Assembly: GCA_037074765.1 (NCBI GenBank)
Contig: JBAMDO010000580.1
Coordinates: 496,001 to 560,000, forward strand
DNA length: 64,000 bases
Source: Mansonella perstans
Taxonomy: Eukaryota > Nematoda > Chromadorea > Rhabditida > Onchocercidae
Direction: 5' to 3'
Shown one piece after another: positions 12,601 through 26,600 of the stretch; positions within the stretch are counted from its first letter, which is position 1; the number at the start of each line of letters is the position of its first letter. The notes beneath the pieces were generated by a model. It did not search any database. It was not told the origin of the DNA and worked only from the letters and a program-made list of their open reading frames with translations. Made by a program: the position numbers and the translations under genes.

Positions 12601-15533
12601 CCCTAAACTTCTGTTCCTGAAAACTTGAGCAAGTTTAACATGCATTGATGTTTTAATGGGACATTTCAGTTTCCCATGCGTACCACCCACAGTGAATCTA
12701 TCTAAATGCAAAAAAAGTACTTAAATACTTAAGTTAGAAAAAAATTTTTTTAAAAAATATCAAGGCTGATAATTAGCAGTAAATATAAGAATTTTATTGG
12801 GAAGAAGATAAAAGTGTTTATCGAATTGATAAAGAAGAATCGGACAAATGAACTGTTGTCTCCTACGTTTTCACTAGTTTTTCATAAACTAAAAGAAACA
12901 TTCACTTTCACTTCTATTAATGCTCGATAAAAACTTCATTTGGAATTAAATAAATCATTTCAAGTGTCGTTTCAAAATAGTTATTTAACAATACAAAGAA
13001 CCGAATTTCGGTTTTTGTCACAAAGAATTGCTCACAACCACTGCGTTATCTTTCTTGTTATCGTTCAAATATAGAATGGATGCGTACGGCGAAAAAAACA
13101 TTTTCAAAAAAAATCGTTGAAATTTTTCATTCCCGAGCAACAAATTACACCTCTGTTACTTCTATTTTGTGCGTTTTTTGTGCGTTTTTTATGCGTTTTA
13201 TTTTGCAAGGCCGCATTATTCAAATTACTTGCGTATCTATGAAATGCATGACTGAATCATCCCATAACTTTTTCGATCAATTTAGTTCCAAATTTCTTAA
13301 CAATGAATCTCTTTGTAAAAAAAGTTCCAATTTCTTGGATTTTCAAGTTAACTACTTGTAGTATGAAGCAAGATGTAACAGATAAATGACATTGGTGAGA
13401 ATCTCTGATAAGAATTACCCATTTAGTTTATTTCTAGTAGCAGATAAGTTAAACGAATGACGGAATGACTATTTAGCACTAATTCGTAAACTTTTCCAGA
13501 ATCAATTGCCAAAGAAATTCCGGGAGATCATGAAAAGTTAATCTAGTACGACAAAGTGTAGCGCAGAAATTGAAACAATAACTTTTGGTAAGAAGAATAG
13601 ACTAAGCCAAATGAAGCGATTTTATTATCAAATCTTATTTATTCAAGATGTCTGTAATGAAAAGGAGGAAATGTTTTTTTATTATAACGACTTTGAATTC
13701 ACATGCTCAGTTTCATTCAACAGGTATTTAATAAAATGCAAACTCCCAATCGCTGTACTTTTTTAGTATTTCATTCCTTATTTGTGCATTCTAGTGCCTA
13801 TTCAAGTTTTTCAGCAACTGATAAATTTGCTTAACATCTAGAAATTAAAAGGATCAATGGGTTTATGCAGACTTGTACGGGTACTGGAACTGGAAATGAA
13901 GAATGCCATCTATAGCAATCTAATACAAACAGTTGATAGATAAATTACATCACAACTACATCACAACCATCTCTCACCAATAAATAATTAAAGAACCCGT
14001 TCCTTAAGAGTATTTAATTTCTGTTTTACCCATGTAGTACGTTATGGGAAACTATCATCAATTCATCAAGGAATAGAATAATACCGCTGTACCATTATTA
14101 TATTTGTAATTAAGAAAAAATTTCAGTTTTTAGAATACACAGAAGCTTACTTGTTCACGAGGTGCGTTAAAGGCATGCCCGGTTTTCTTGTCATATTTTG
14201 CACGAACGAAAGGAATTTCCATTTTGCCCATGCAATGGGCATCGAATACAGCATCACAGCGGGGTACCGGTATTTTATGCATCTCTAATGGGCAACTAAC
14301 TAACGTAGATTGCATAATTTCGTACGCAATTACTTGACCTGCAATCAGTTTGTTCATAAAAACAAAACATTCACAGTTTGAATTCGTTTTTGACAATTCA
14401 ATTTCCACGTTCCCTAAATTTACTATTTACTTCCGCTTTCTGGTGTGACCTTCAAATAATGAAATAATTTCGTCTTCCGGAAAAGGTTCACTTTTCTGAT
14501 TTTGTCCATATTCCAATGCAAAAAGACGATTTAGTTGGAAATGGATTGATTGTGTTTAGCTAGATTTTATTTCGCAGTGAATAATGCATTTTCCTGTACC
14601 GCACTTTAAAAAAAAGATTTGGTTTTTATTTTACAAAGATGATTGAATGTCCGATAATCAATCTGAAAATGAATGACATTTCAATCATCTTCAGTTTTTT
14701 TCACTTTGTTCATTTGTACAAATGTGAAACAAATTGATAAAGGAATATTTCTGTGGTTCAAGTGGTCTAAAAAGATATTTACAGAAACTGGAAAAGTCGT
14801 TCTGAAAATTTACTTAATTCGTTCTTTTTTGCATTTTTTATGAAAAAAGTGCAAACATTTAGGAAAAGGAGTGAAAATTCTCCCAAAAACTTTGCTCAGA
14901 AATCGAGCAAGAATATTTTGTTTTTAATATATAAGTAAAATATTATTCGATTAAAACACCTAAGAACTTACTGAAAAAAGCTAGCATTGTGGTGACATTT
15001 CGTTTATTCGGTATTCCGGATGGGCCTTTGAAGATTAACTCCGAAATAGCTCGCGCGGATGGCAAATTACTATTGAGCATGTAAACACCATCTTGATATC
15101 GGCTTGGTGCATCGCGGTGCAAATGTGATCCTGAAATTTAGGATTCCGCAGTAGTTTTGTGCAGGTTTTCTGCAAGGTGAAGAAGTAGTTCTAAAGGAAT
15201 TCAAAATTAATTAATTATCCGATCACATTACACATTTTTCTATTGTTATAACATTTTGCAATAAATAAATAATAGGGGTTAAATTTCTTTTAATTACAGC
15301 ATACTACTGATTTGTGATTAATGGTTTTGAAGGTTAATTATTGACCGCAGTTCATTACAGAGGTAATTACGAATTAATCGATTATTGTGTTGTAAGCGGC
15401 AGCAAAAATTGATCATCGTAATCAATGAAATATTTTTTAGGAATTAAATGCTTACCCACAGAACCCCAATGTGGATTGGCAAGATTATTGAACCATCCAT
15501 CGTATCGTTGATATTCATGAATCCGACTCAAAC
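2677..15533 (-). CDS. Dual oxidase (NADPH oxidase with peroxidase ectodomain), BLI-3/DUOX orthologue, 5' end incomplete
   Basis: DUOX passes electrons from cytosolic NADPH through FAD and two hemes to outside O2, making H2O2; in nematodes this drives tyrosine cross-linking of cuticle collagen and also defence. I read 25 exons on the minus strand, about 1,492 residues, against about 1,497 remembered for C. elegans BLI-3. Order: peroxidase-like ectodomain, first membrane segment, cytosolic linker with two EF-hand-like motifs, six-helix ferric reductase core, FAD domain, NADPH domain, ending SFCHRFETF-stop. Splice phases agree at every junction, with one problem: an extra base in a homopolymer at 11160-11164 breaks the frame inside the peroxidase domain. 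One intron uses a GC donor. The first visible exon begins mid-codon, so a short exon with start codon and signal peptide is missing from the model. It is divergent from teneurin and convergent with the HSP20 gene. Confidence 0.96.
4504..4521. repeat. Short (AT)8 microsatellite
   Basis: C-(AT)8-G forms a perfect self-complementary 18-mer inside the bli-3 intron between 4454 and 5172. No function is implied. Confidence 0.8.
6771..8764 (-). other. bli-3 first membrane helix, cytosolic linker and EF-hand-like region (5 exons)
   Basis: Exons: 8764-8582, 8362-8157, 7936-7751, 7492-7267, 7071-6771. The first completes the membrane helix (MNTLILVCVGIGYML) followed by a basic QKRKK stop-transfer stretch. 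LEKPRGGLLRCLDFSD and ERRQAKLNHFFREAYAK are conserved linker landmarks. Two EF-hand-like segments follow: MVKEDANHITFLKF and MCDREKQGRVHRKEF. Both lack several canonical calcium ligands: the second has D at loop position 1 and E at position 12, but E, Q and R at positions 3, 5 and 7. Calcium regulation through these loops is therefore uncertain. Confidence 0.9.
8978..15533 (-). other. bli-3 peroxidase ectodomain exons (11 exons)
   Basis: Exons, 5' to 3': 15533-15456, 15130-14972, 14338-14151, 11991-11787, 11218-11084, 11013-10840, 10719-10512, 10315-10146, 9894-9716, 9444-9345, 9134-8978. Landmarks are YDGWFNNLANPHWGSVG, VIAYEIMQST, NERTSWIDASFLYS, the LLSLGLILYRWHN segment that holds the conserved peroxidase histidine (frame-corrected), LRLCQNWWNAQD, IFGPMHFTRLDVVASSIMRG and GDPCGQPFQVNTSGLESC. 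The last exon ends in a hydrophobic stretch (VTFIFSCIALGVIPF) that begins the first transmembrane helix. The domain sits outside the cell or in the lumen. Whether this worm's domain binds heme covalently cannot be judged from sequence alone. Confidence 0.92.
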
Positions 15534-16880
15534 CTATATTTTAAAGACATTATGAAGATACTTTTTGGTCATTACTTTATTCATATATTCTATTAAGATG
15601 ACCGATTTCTTTTGCAATTCAAATGACATTTCCCGATCTTATTGAGGAATGAACAAATCTGACCTATTAATTTGCCTTGCATACAATGTATACACATCTT
15701 TCATTCCTTGTGAAATTCCATGTCAATTTTCAGCACAATTCTCAAACTGTCATACTCAAATTGATTTTTAATTTAATATTTAATTTTGCTGTTATGCTTG
15801 ATGTGAGAATAATTTCATCAGTTGAAATATTGGAAAGTGATATTCAAACAAGATAACTGTCTATATTAACAGAAATGGAAGTGTTTCCAGAAATTGGCTA
15901 CTTTGACAGAGAATTCTTTAAATATAAAAGCCAAAAAAGTTAACATTTCAAAGCTTAAATTGTTCAGTACCTAACTTGAAATGCGATGCTAATGAAAAGT
16001 AATATTCATTTCTCAAAAGGGAAAATTGAATTAAATTGCTTCATCTTCTTTTTATATACTTCACAAAAGCACATATTTTCGCGTAAACTATAATGAAAAA
16101 TTGGATATGTACAGAAAAATGTATGAATTTCATACTTGTTAAACTTAAGTAAGTTCAGCAAAAAGTCTAGAAACTTCTAAAAGCATAAATACCGTTTGTT
16201 CGACATCAACAGATTTTATTTTTCACAGCATTTCTTGCAACTTGCATTTAATTGCAGTACTGATATAAAACTGCCAGATCACTTCAGTAAGTTGTAATCT
16301 TTGAAAACCCACCATTTACTGTGAGTAATAGAAAGGAGAGTAATGCAGTTTGCAGCAATAGCTGCTTCTTTATGTGCAACATTGGTTAATTCGAGTGACA
16401 ACTGCTGAAAGTGTTACTTGGAAGCTCTGCCGTGTGAACACATTGAAGTGATGGGTCATTTACGACTGATCCTTCGCTTTTACGCTCCAAGCGAATGCTA
16501 AAGGCGTGATATGATGGAGGAGGAAAGGGATGTATAAATGAAATAAGACGTAGACGCGCTGGAGAAAATGAATTCGGGCGGTGCTTCTGGAAGAGAAAAA
16601 TATTTAGAAGGCGTTGATGGGAGAATGCTGCTAATAATGTGCTCCATGCAAATATAATTCTCTTCACATCTGCAATTACTGCTACTCCCAGTAAACACTG
16701 CGCTGTTCAGATGTGATAATTTTTTTTGATAGCTATGCAAGATAATAGTACTGTCAATCTCTTGCCGTTTTTGTCAAATGAAAAAGTGACAATGACATTA
16801 ATCCATTTGGACTGGTAGTTAGAATCAAGAGATCTTAGTAATGCTTTCAAACGTTGAAGCGAAAATGATATTAAGTAAGT

Positions 16881-16914
16881 CGTGGTGGTGGTAGTAGTAG
16901 TAGTAGTGTAGTAG
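16881..16914. repeat. GTG/GTA trinucleotide microsatellite
   Basis: Consecutive GTG then GTA triplets with one interruption. It lies in the non-coding stretch between bli-3 and ten-1. Confidence 0.85.
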
Positions 16915-17320
16915 AAGCAAAACACATTAACACTGTTGAAAGGTCATGCCATTACGATTGATCATTCAATAAGCGCATCCACATCCTGTAGGAATTTTTC
17001 AAAATTTAAATGACAAATTTCAATGGTATGTGGAAATGATTTGTATTAGCCGCCAGGAATGACAAATAATTCAACGATTTCAGACTGTAAAAGATGATAG
17101 TGATCTATGGAAATGGAGAAGTGAAAGAAATGATCGTAAAGATAATAATAACATGAGGACAGGTAGAAAAATGATCAGAACTTTTGATGACTTGCGCATT
17201 CCTTGTTTCTCTCATTCTCTCTTAGTATTAAAATACAAATTACTGGTAGTGATTTTAAAATAACTGAATGTATGGCGAATAAGATGTGAACACATCATGA
17301 ATACAGACATATAACAAACA

Positions 17321-17450
17321 ATGGACAGACACACACACATCACCCACTTCCATACACACTTATAGACGTCCATGCGCAAGAACACGTATAAACAAACGCA
17401 CAAACGCGTGTAAACACGCGCCCATACACATACAGATTCGGATATACACA
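17321..17450. repeat. Degenerate CA-rich low-complexity tract
   Basis: The tract begins with (AC)n and continues as imperfect CACA, ACGC and CATACACA units. On the other strand it gives cysteine- and valine-rich spurious open frames, which are not genes. Confidence 0.75.
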
Positions 17451-17647
17451 TAAATATCTACTAATTGTAGACAGAATGTGGAATCTTGCAACAGATGCTA
17501 AACAGTAGCGAAGATTTTTTCCATTTTTCTCCATCTTTATTTGTTGAAAAGTTCAAAGTGAATAATATCGGACAATCCAGCCTCATTTTTGAGTGGTGTA
17601 AATGATCGGATGAATTTCAGTGTATGGAACAGTTAACAAGCTTGTAC

Positions 17648-17671
17648 TTTTTTTTTTTTTTTTTTTTTTTT
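17648..17671 (+). repeat. T24 homopolymer followed by CAG
   Basis: An uninterrupted run of 24 T residues directly followed by CAG. It resembles an extreme polypyrimidine tract plus acceptor, but the downstream frames are not convincing. It may equally be a retroposed poly(A) tail on the other strand. Confidence 0.8.
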
Positions 17672-20600
17672 CAGTTAAATGCTGCGACTATATCAACGAT
17701 ATTTTGAAGTGTGTTACATGAGCATGAACTTTGACTTTCCCACTGATAGGAATGTTACAAAATTTTTACGAATTGAGTATGAACGAGATTAAATTAAAAA
17801 CTCACTTTAATTAACAGACGTAGTTATTTGTATGTCTAAAACTTATAGAATAATTTGACGAAGCTTTTTGATGCTTCCAGACTTCAGCTTGCTTAGGCAA
17901 GTAATTCACATTGATTAGAACCAAATGGACATTAAGTACTTTTCTTCCTCCTTAAATGAGTAAACAACCTACTTTGCAATGAAAAAATAGTCGCTTTGCA
18001 GTTAATTTCCTAATTGCTTCCACAACTTATTTACCTGAAACTCATAGTTGGTCTATATAAGAGAAATATAACATTTTGTCTGATATTTGAACTAAGTTAC
18101 GAGAGCAGTTATCCAGGATAATGGCTGAAATTAATAAAGCTTGCTGTTAAAAACAAGAGAAGATTCACGAAAATGAACTGTCACGGAGATTTCTTTACCT
18201 TCCTATTTATTCTGATGCATCGCTTAATGGGTTAATTGCTGTCATTCAGTTCTATCAATTAGTTGTCCTTAATTGTTATTAAACTCTCATTGTAATACTT
18301 TTTACAAAAAATTTTACGAAAATTAAATTTCCAGAAGATTTGTTATCTTCCATGTACTTTTATATAATTATAAATTAGGCGAATAAGCTATCGCAGTTGA
18401 ATTTTAAATCATAGTGTAATTTTAACAGATGTTCAGTATTAATTCTTCCAATCTTAATTTTCTTGGCTTGTAAGTCTCGTTTCTATCCAGTCATTTGAAC
18501 ACAGAAAGGGCGAAGTAATACAATGATTTATAGCTATTTTAAATGATTAAACGATAATATTACAATTTTCTGTAAACAGAAACCAATTGAATTCATTTCA
18601 ATTATTTTATTCCACTTGAGATTGCAAAAAAATGCAGCGTAGCATGGAACATCTAACTTATAAAAAACGGAGCAAGTTTGTATTTTCATATTGTAATAAT
18701 AGTGATGGTAATTGCTGCAAAGCTATAAGGGGTATCATTGCGCGTATCGTTGCAAGAGTATCGGTGAAAAGATATCACCTCGGGCATCACTGCAGGGGTA
18801 TCGCAGTAGATTATCCATCGGACATTCCCACTAGCAAAATTATTTTTATCTTTAATGGATTTTTTTCCATCTTTATTCTTGACGAATTCCTTGGAAGAGA
18901 GAAATTCACATTTAATTTCTCTCTTCTAATAGAGATAGAAAAGCGGACAGATTTCGTATCAAATTCACATAGAAATTTACAGTAATTCGTTTTGCTAATG
19001 TATGAATACTTTTGTATGCAAAATAATTCTTGCTTTTCACGACTTTAGCTTTTTTTCGTTTTCAGGTAAGTGTTCGTGACTTTATATGCCCATTTACATA
19101 TTTCCTATCGGAAGAGCGATTCCAGTCCTTTACGTTACTGTTTAAATCACTGAATGCGTTGAGCACTTTTTCAACCTTTAAATTACAGGTTTACAACCGT
19201 AAAAAAAGTTCAATTTAGTTGAACGATAAATATAAGCGAAAGTAAGACTGGCAAGTAATTTTCAAATTTTCAAACTCATTTTCCTGTTAATGTATGAATG
19301 AAAGGTTAATTGTGTGAGGAATGATCCAATAAATTCCTTTCAGCTAGAATTCCGGCTTCGAGACAAGTGATGATTGATGCGATGAGTCATGCAATAGATT
19401 GAAATTCTTCGATCCATATGATCAAGGAATTTTCGTGGAGTTAAATTATTCAAAGTATCGGAGAATTTCGTAATTTTGAAAGCGACATGAGAATGTTCAG
19501 AGCTATCTTTCATTTCTTCAATAAAATGCTTCTTATTTTTTTTCAAAGATGACGAATATATATTCTTTGACCAACGAAAATAGCTTCTCAAAAATGTGCT
19601 GAAAACAAAGCCTAAGATCTAAAAGCAAATGAAAAATATCAATAAATATACTTATCATCTAACTTTTACATTTGCAAAGCGATCTTTGCTATCCAATAGC
19701 GCTTTATTCAAGTATTTTAGAAAATATGGATCCAAGCAGCGTTCTCATCTGCGCAATATGAAACTCGAAAAGTGTTTGCAATAAAGAAAAAAGATTGTAA
19801 TTTATTTGAGCGGATAATGTGATATGAAATGAGATTGCTGTACATTTCCATCTGGCGCTTTCGTCTGTGGATAGCTTGAATCGTCTCAGTGGATGGATGA
19901 AAATAATGGTCTTTGTGAAGAAGTAGGGAAAGAATAAAGGAATAAAGATGAAAGAGTCCTAAAACAGACAGCAAAGCGAAACGGATGAAAAACAAAAATT
20001 TCCCTACTGAAAAGTTGCCACAAAACTAATTAAAAGTTTTATTTTACATTTGAAGAACGAAATCAATTTTACATTTATGAAAATATCTGAGTGTAGAAAT
20101 TGCCTGAAAGCGGTCGATAAATTAGTAAGTCTGTAATGGAAACCTCGATATGTTTTTTCCAAAATGAAAAAAATCTTCAAATCTTGAAGATCGAACAGGT
20201 ACAGATTGTGACCGAAGAAACGAAAATTTCGATACTACTCATCAATTCCGTTTACGAGAGTTTTACCATAGAACATGATAATTTTTACGGATTAAATGAT
20301 GCAGGTAAAATATTCTTTTTTAGAATTAGGAATAATTCAAAAAAAAACATCCGCTATCCGATCAATTGTTTGTAAGGCATCTTTTATGTCAATTATTATT
20401 TCACCTCGCCTACTTTCTATCCCATTGATTTCTTCGATGGTTTTCATTAATGTTAGCAGAATTTCTGATTAGCTTTTATCCATCTGGCTAGTTGTATTCA
20501 ACAGAACTGGCAAAATTTGAATGACAAAAGATGCTGTTTTGTATTGGTATCAATTTTTTTAATTGTTCATTTATTCACTGTTCTGGTTTATTCTAAAGAG

Positions 20601-23600
20601 TTTCTGCCTCTTTCACTGACATCTTTACGAATTAAAAAAAATCAAGATTTGCTGCAATTTCACTTTTCTTAATATCTTCAGAAATGTATTGTTTCACTAA
20701 CTCCATCATAGCGGAGCGAAGGATTTGCATTTCATGGATTTGTCTTTGGATATATATTAAACAGTTTTGGGATAATTTATAAATGCAGAAATGAATATGG
20801 ACTAGTTTTATTATATATATTCTGGCTAGATATATTCAACACAACTGCCAAAATTCGAAAAAAAAATTTTTTTTTAAAGTTATTATTTGCCCATAAATTT
20901 TTCTGCAAGTACTCAGCAACTAATTTAATTCAATCTTTAGATTTGTCCAATAATCCTTTAGATCCAATCAGTAAAAATCCTAGAGTCAACAAAATAAAGC
21001 TAGCATAAAATTTCCGTTCAAAGAATTATTAGTAATAATTCCTAAACTTGTTCAAAGATTTTCTTGAAAGGCTTTTAGAACCTTAAAATTGGTTAATTGA
21101 TAAATTTTATAGAAAAATTGCGGCAAGTCACGCTATGAGAGAAGACATCTCAGTGAAAAACTTTTCTGTACTTGCTGAAGAGTTTCAGAAGCTGTGGAGC
21201 AGTTCATTTATTAAAAAATTCAAATCTTAATGTCTGCTCATATATCCAGTCTTTTCGTTTTGACCAGTAAAAGAATTCACAAATTGTCCTTAAAGTGCTT
21301 TAATTAGTGTGAAAGATAGATATTTGTATTTCTAGTATAACTGCTTTGAAATTAGCTTAAATCTAAGAAACGTCCGAAAACTAACATATTATTCATTAAG
21401 AAGCAAGGCCAATTTAGTAATAGTAATTTCTAGAATGTGCTTCTTGACAGCCTAGCCTCTTTCACACAAACATCGCATGATTTCCATTATAAACATATTT
21501 ATTATCTATAAATTTGATTTTGGAAACATTTTCACCGCTTCATTGTTAAGCTGCAAGTGCTCGATTTGTACCGGATATCAGATGTATGAATCGAGCCAAT
21601 AATGAGCTGATTTTCAAAGGATTTACATCAACCAATCAATTCGTTTTTCAATCACTGCTTCAGTACCCAGCAACAGCAGTGCCAATATAAGAGTAACATC
21701 CAAATATGTCTTTGTCCCAGAAATCATCATTGCCCCTGCGTAGGAAGCTGACCTCATATCCAAGATCAACATATGTTTTACAACATTTTTACGAGCATGT
21801 TTGTCTGTTTGATCGCTATTTCCTTTATTGTAAAGCAATTGTCAACAATTGATGTTCGATGAAGTCGGCATTAAACTGTCTTTTATTTCCTCCTGAATTG
21901 TACACGCAATTTTCGAATCATCAATTATCGTACTTTGCAGTTAAGCAAGTACTAATTCACACATTCTATCTTTACATCTCGTATTTCATTTTTTCTATCC
22001 AAATAGTGAAGATTTCTCCTTGATCGTATCTGAAATCTGCATATCAATTTGAACTACTATTTGCATCTACGATAATCTGTTGCAATAGTACAATTATCTT
22101 GAACAGCACTGTATTCGAGACTTGCTACTTCCCAAAGAAACTTCCAAAATTGCCAGTATTCAAAATAATCCATTACAGCCTATGATATATATTTTCAAGT
22201 ACAAAAGAAATAAAATACTTCGGCTATTTTAAATTGCTTTTGCAATCTTTTCCAGTTGAATTTATGTATGCAATTGTTGTTAAATCTTCAATTAAAAAAT
22301 ATCACTTTTCAATGCTTAAAAAAATTATATTAAAGAGAAAATTTTTTTATTAAAAACAGAAACGAACTTCACAAGATTTCTTTTTTTTCTATCAATATCA
22401 ATTTGAGCATTTATTGAAGTTTAACAAATTTTAAAATTTATTAAACGAGAGAGAAAGAGAGAAATCAGTAATGTTTAGCTTTGGTTGTTTCTTCAGGACT
22501 CTGATGTTAGTTATGGAAATTGACAGTGAATGTAATGAGAACATATGCGCGGTTTATTGCAGCTGACATTTTTATGCCTGCAATTCGTGCTAATATAAAA
22601 AAAAAATTCGTTCGCTATTGCCTCGAGAGAAAGGCACAATCATTTTGAATGATTTAATGTAAATTTGTTATCCGCGATCTTTCCCTTTCTTTGAAATTTA
22701 TGAAATCATCGCCTATCTTATTTTTTTAAAAATTTATTAAAGAATGAATCTTATTTTTTTAAAACTTTGTTAAAGAATGAATACAAAGTTCATTTCTTTT
22801 GGAAAAATATTTGTTAATAAACAGATTAAATTAAATTTAAGGTTCTCATATTGGCATACTTTGGAAGTTCAAATTGAGATGGCGCAGATCTGTGCACATA
22901 AATTATCGAAATATTATATTATTATGTTTATTAGTCAGTATTGCACTTAACACATGGAATATTTGTGGAATTCATAGACCATGCACTTGTTTTCTTGATA
23001 ATAACAATCAAAGTGTCAAATAAATAATTAATTGAATGATAAAGGAGAATTTATGCGTCCATTCGTAATATTATGTTTGGTATTTTTATCTCCACATATA
23101 TTTGTCAAATTTTCATTTGAAATTTGAATATTGAAATTAATAAAATTATATTTTCAAGTTTTACGTATCGTTTTTATCGAACAATAAGAAAAATTCCGCA
23201 ATACTCTATTGTGATAGTTAAATTGTCTACTGATATGAGTATGCCTTGCTTTTTATAAAACAATTGATTTTATCAGAGTACTAAGTAATAATTAGATTAG
23301 TTCAGCTAATTGATAAATGTGCCACAGCAATTGCTTCTCGAGTTACAAAATGAAGTCATAGGTAGACAGGTGCCAATCTTTTGTTTCTTGCAGCAAAGTG
23401 CGATAATAATATTAGCCCTCTCGCTACATTGTGCTAAATTTCTGTCTGTCAATTTTCTATCTTTGTTTATACTCCATCATTTCACCATTTTCCAATTATT
23501 TGCTTTTCACTTCCTTTTACCAATTTTCCTTTAATCCAATGATTGAAACTTTCACATTTTCAACATCCCAAATTCTGTTAAACAGTTCAAGGAAATAAAA

Positions 23601-26600
23601 ATTTGAATTACCAAATTCTGACATTTCTTCCGAAATCTTTCCTAAACTGACCATGCTTCGCTTCCTAATACTTTCTCTTTTGTTTGCTCTCCAAACAGAC
23701 TCACATCCATTGTTTACCTTTAACATGCCTTCGGTTCATTATCATTAGTCATCAAGAAAATCATTAAGGTGTAAATGAAAGCAAAAATATCTGAAAAAAA
23801 TATGCGAAATCTCTTCCTTTTTGCATTGCTCAGCTCATCGCATAGTTTTTTGTAAATTCCTGCCATTTGCTTGAAACTAATTTTAAAAGTCGAGCAAAAA
23901 AGAAATTTCTCAAAAAAAATCTAAAACATATGTAACACGCAAACATATAAATGCTTTTTGCAAAAAGCATTTATTCGAGCTACCACTGAAATCAGTTAAA
24001 GTTTATTTACTTTCCCGGGATACTTACCAATTAACTAACTAAAGTAAAATGATCTCAGTTTCCTGGCTTATTAACTTTTTTCTGGAAACTTAAAGCTTTA
24101 AGCAGCTGTGAAAAGAGCTTGCATGGTAGTAAGAGTAACTTTCAGTTTCAGTCCATGAAAATCAGAAAGATTTTAAATAAGCCAATTTGAAACAATTTCA
24201 TATCTTTTAAGGCAAATGCAGTTGATCTGTTTTAACGACAACTAGTACTCATTTTATTGCCAACTTGACAGTTTTATTTTTGCCTTACCTAGCTCTTACT
24301 ATATCATTTAATGCTAAGTGAGTAATAAGTGAATTTCAGATGTTTTAGCCTGACATCGTTGAAAAACTTCAGATGCTATGAAATTCCAAAACATCAATCA
24401 TTTAATTAAACGAACAATAAAAAGAATTCAATAAAGGATTTATGCAAATTAATTTTGCATAAACTAATTGTTGAATTGATTATGGTTAATCCCCTTTCTG
24501 AATATATTTTAAGCAACCTTCCTGTAACATCACAACATTGTTTGCAGTGAAAATTTGATGAACTCGATGACCAAATTTGCGTTTTTCGTCTATTTGTTTA
24601 CTCAGAGTAGTGGTAGTAGAGCAGTAAGCACATTGTTTGTAACCTCTATTGACTCGCTAAAGTCAATACAAATTGACCCTTTTTCCGTGACCGTTAACTG
24701 ATGCTCTATGGAGCTATGCTTTACTTAAACGTATCTTACTGACCCAAGTTAATTGAATGTGTTGTGCATATAATTTATTATTTACAAATTATTCATTCCG
24801 TTCCATTATTACTCTTTACATATTCTCAGTGATATCTTTTCATTGACCTTTCTTTTATTTGTTCTTGATACAAAAAGAATTTTCTGGGAATGTGAACGAA
24901 CATATACGTGTTTTAAGCTACAAAATTTTTCAATTAAAATATCAATAAACGATGGTTCAGCATAATACCATAGCGATAATAAAATAGTACCTAAGAATTA
25001 TTACTCATTACCATAAACAGATGAATTAATTAGAGAATTTCCTGAGGGAAAACAATCCTGTTACTGCCAAAGATTGCTGATAGTGGTTTCAAAATTTAAA
25101 GAATTTCGAGGATCTCACAGAAAGTTTCTTGATTTGTTGCAAGCAAATAGGAATGCACTTCTCGTTCCCAAACCCATTCCTCCATTTCCATTAAAAATTT
25201 TTTTCACGCTTCATTAAAATTTAGGTCATCGGACAGAAGCTTCTGCATTATTCATCTTTTCTTCAATGTAACTTTTATTTTTAGAAATGCAAGCATGTTG
25301 TGATCCAGGATAAGGTTTAACGACTGAAAACGCAAATGATCTTTTACTTCATTAGAATCTTATATTTCTGTAGGAGATTATAAAAAGTTGCAGTAATTTT
25401 TGGAATTTCGAATTTGAAATTGTGTTTCCAATTATGAAATCTCAGCAATAGAACTTGCCCGTGAACTCTTGAATTTGTAGGTTCTTTCAAACGTTAAAAC
25501 TTGGCAACTTTAACCTATAACCAGATAATGAATTATTTTAATAGTAAAGATAATCTATCTATAAGAATATAGGATAAGAAATTGTTGGATAATTTAGCGA
25601 TTGTTTTAAAAACTTTTCAATGCAATAATAGGTGCTACTTCACCTCCAATCTTTCTCATTCAAACAGTCTGTTCTATCTTATCGTTTTTTTCATTAACCG
25701 CAAACTTTTTCTGATTTCTTATCAAATATATCGTAATTCGATGAATATCATTGACCAGGATACATTAATTTTACAACGTTCTTGTACATTTTGATGGATT
25801 TATAATGAGATTGTAAAACTAAAATAAATATGAGCCTACAGTCTTATTTTTTTCTCACTTTGATGTGGAAGAGGGCAACGGTAGCATATAATGTTTTTAG
25901 AAAAGTCAAACAAATATGTCCAGCAGACCATTACTATTTATGAGCCGTTTTCTATTTCTGCTGTTGTCGCTACAGTTCATTTCATTCTAACTGCTTGTTC
26001 TTGTTGCTTCACTTAATCGCTTATTTACATATTTCCGGAATATTTCCTCATTTTGAAATTAATGATTACAAAACTTCTGTTAAATCAAAGAAAAGTTAAA
26101 TCAGAGAATTCTAAACAGATGTACCTAAAATGAAAAAGGTACTAAAATCATTTTCTCTCAGCGTTCGTAATTTTATATTTTTTTTAACTGATTCTATATG
26201 TCAAATAAACTAAGATATGATATAGTTGACTTTGTTAACAGAAATGCCTAAGCATTTCATTTTAATTAAGCAACAATTTTTCAAATTTAATGAACTTTTT
26301 ATGTTAAAAAATTGTGTAGAAAGGTAGGAAGATGATCGTTGTCATTCTTGAGTAATTTAGCAAGTATCTTCCTCACCCAGATTTCCACATCATCAAAAAA
26401 ATAAAATTTTTATGTAGATACTATTCCTTTTCTTTGTTTAGCTTAAAAATAAAATCCATTTATGAAGTGAATAGTGATTAACAATTTTTTACTTATCATT
26501 GTAGAAATAAAATAAGCCTATTTTTATCATTCGTGAATTTATAGTTATCTTTTAATTTTAGATAGTAAAACTATATCATTATTGTCATTACCGATAATAT

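Noticed and set aside
16386..16740. Minus-strand open frames, one with a signal-peptide-like start, considered as the missing first exon of bli-3
   Set aside because: The hydrophobic frame starts at GTG, not ATG, and I found no donor in the phase needed to join exon 15533-15456.
17212..17534. Cysteine- and valine-rich minus-strand frames resembling a small secreted peptide
   Set aside because: They are translations of the CA-rich microsatellite; the cysteine pattern comes from repeated TGTGTG.
18632..18985. 117-codon plus-strand open frame with an ATG
   Set aside because: No recognisable domain, no splice partner in phase, and composition like the surrounding non-coding DNA.
20136..20198. 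Candidate first exon of ten-1 (ATG, 21 codons, GTACAG donor, phase 0)
   Set aside because: Phase fits, but a short open frame with a GT is expected by chance and nothing in the peptide supports it.
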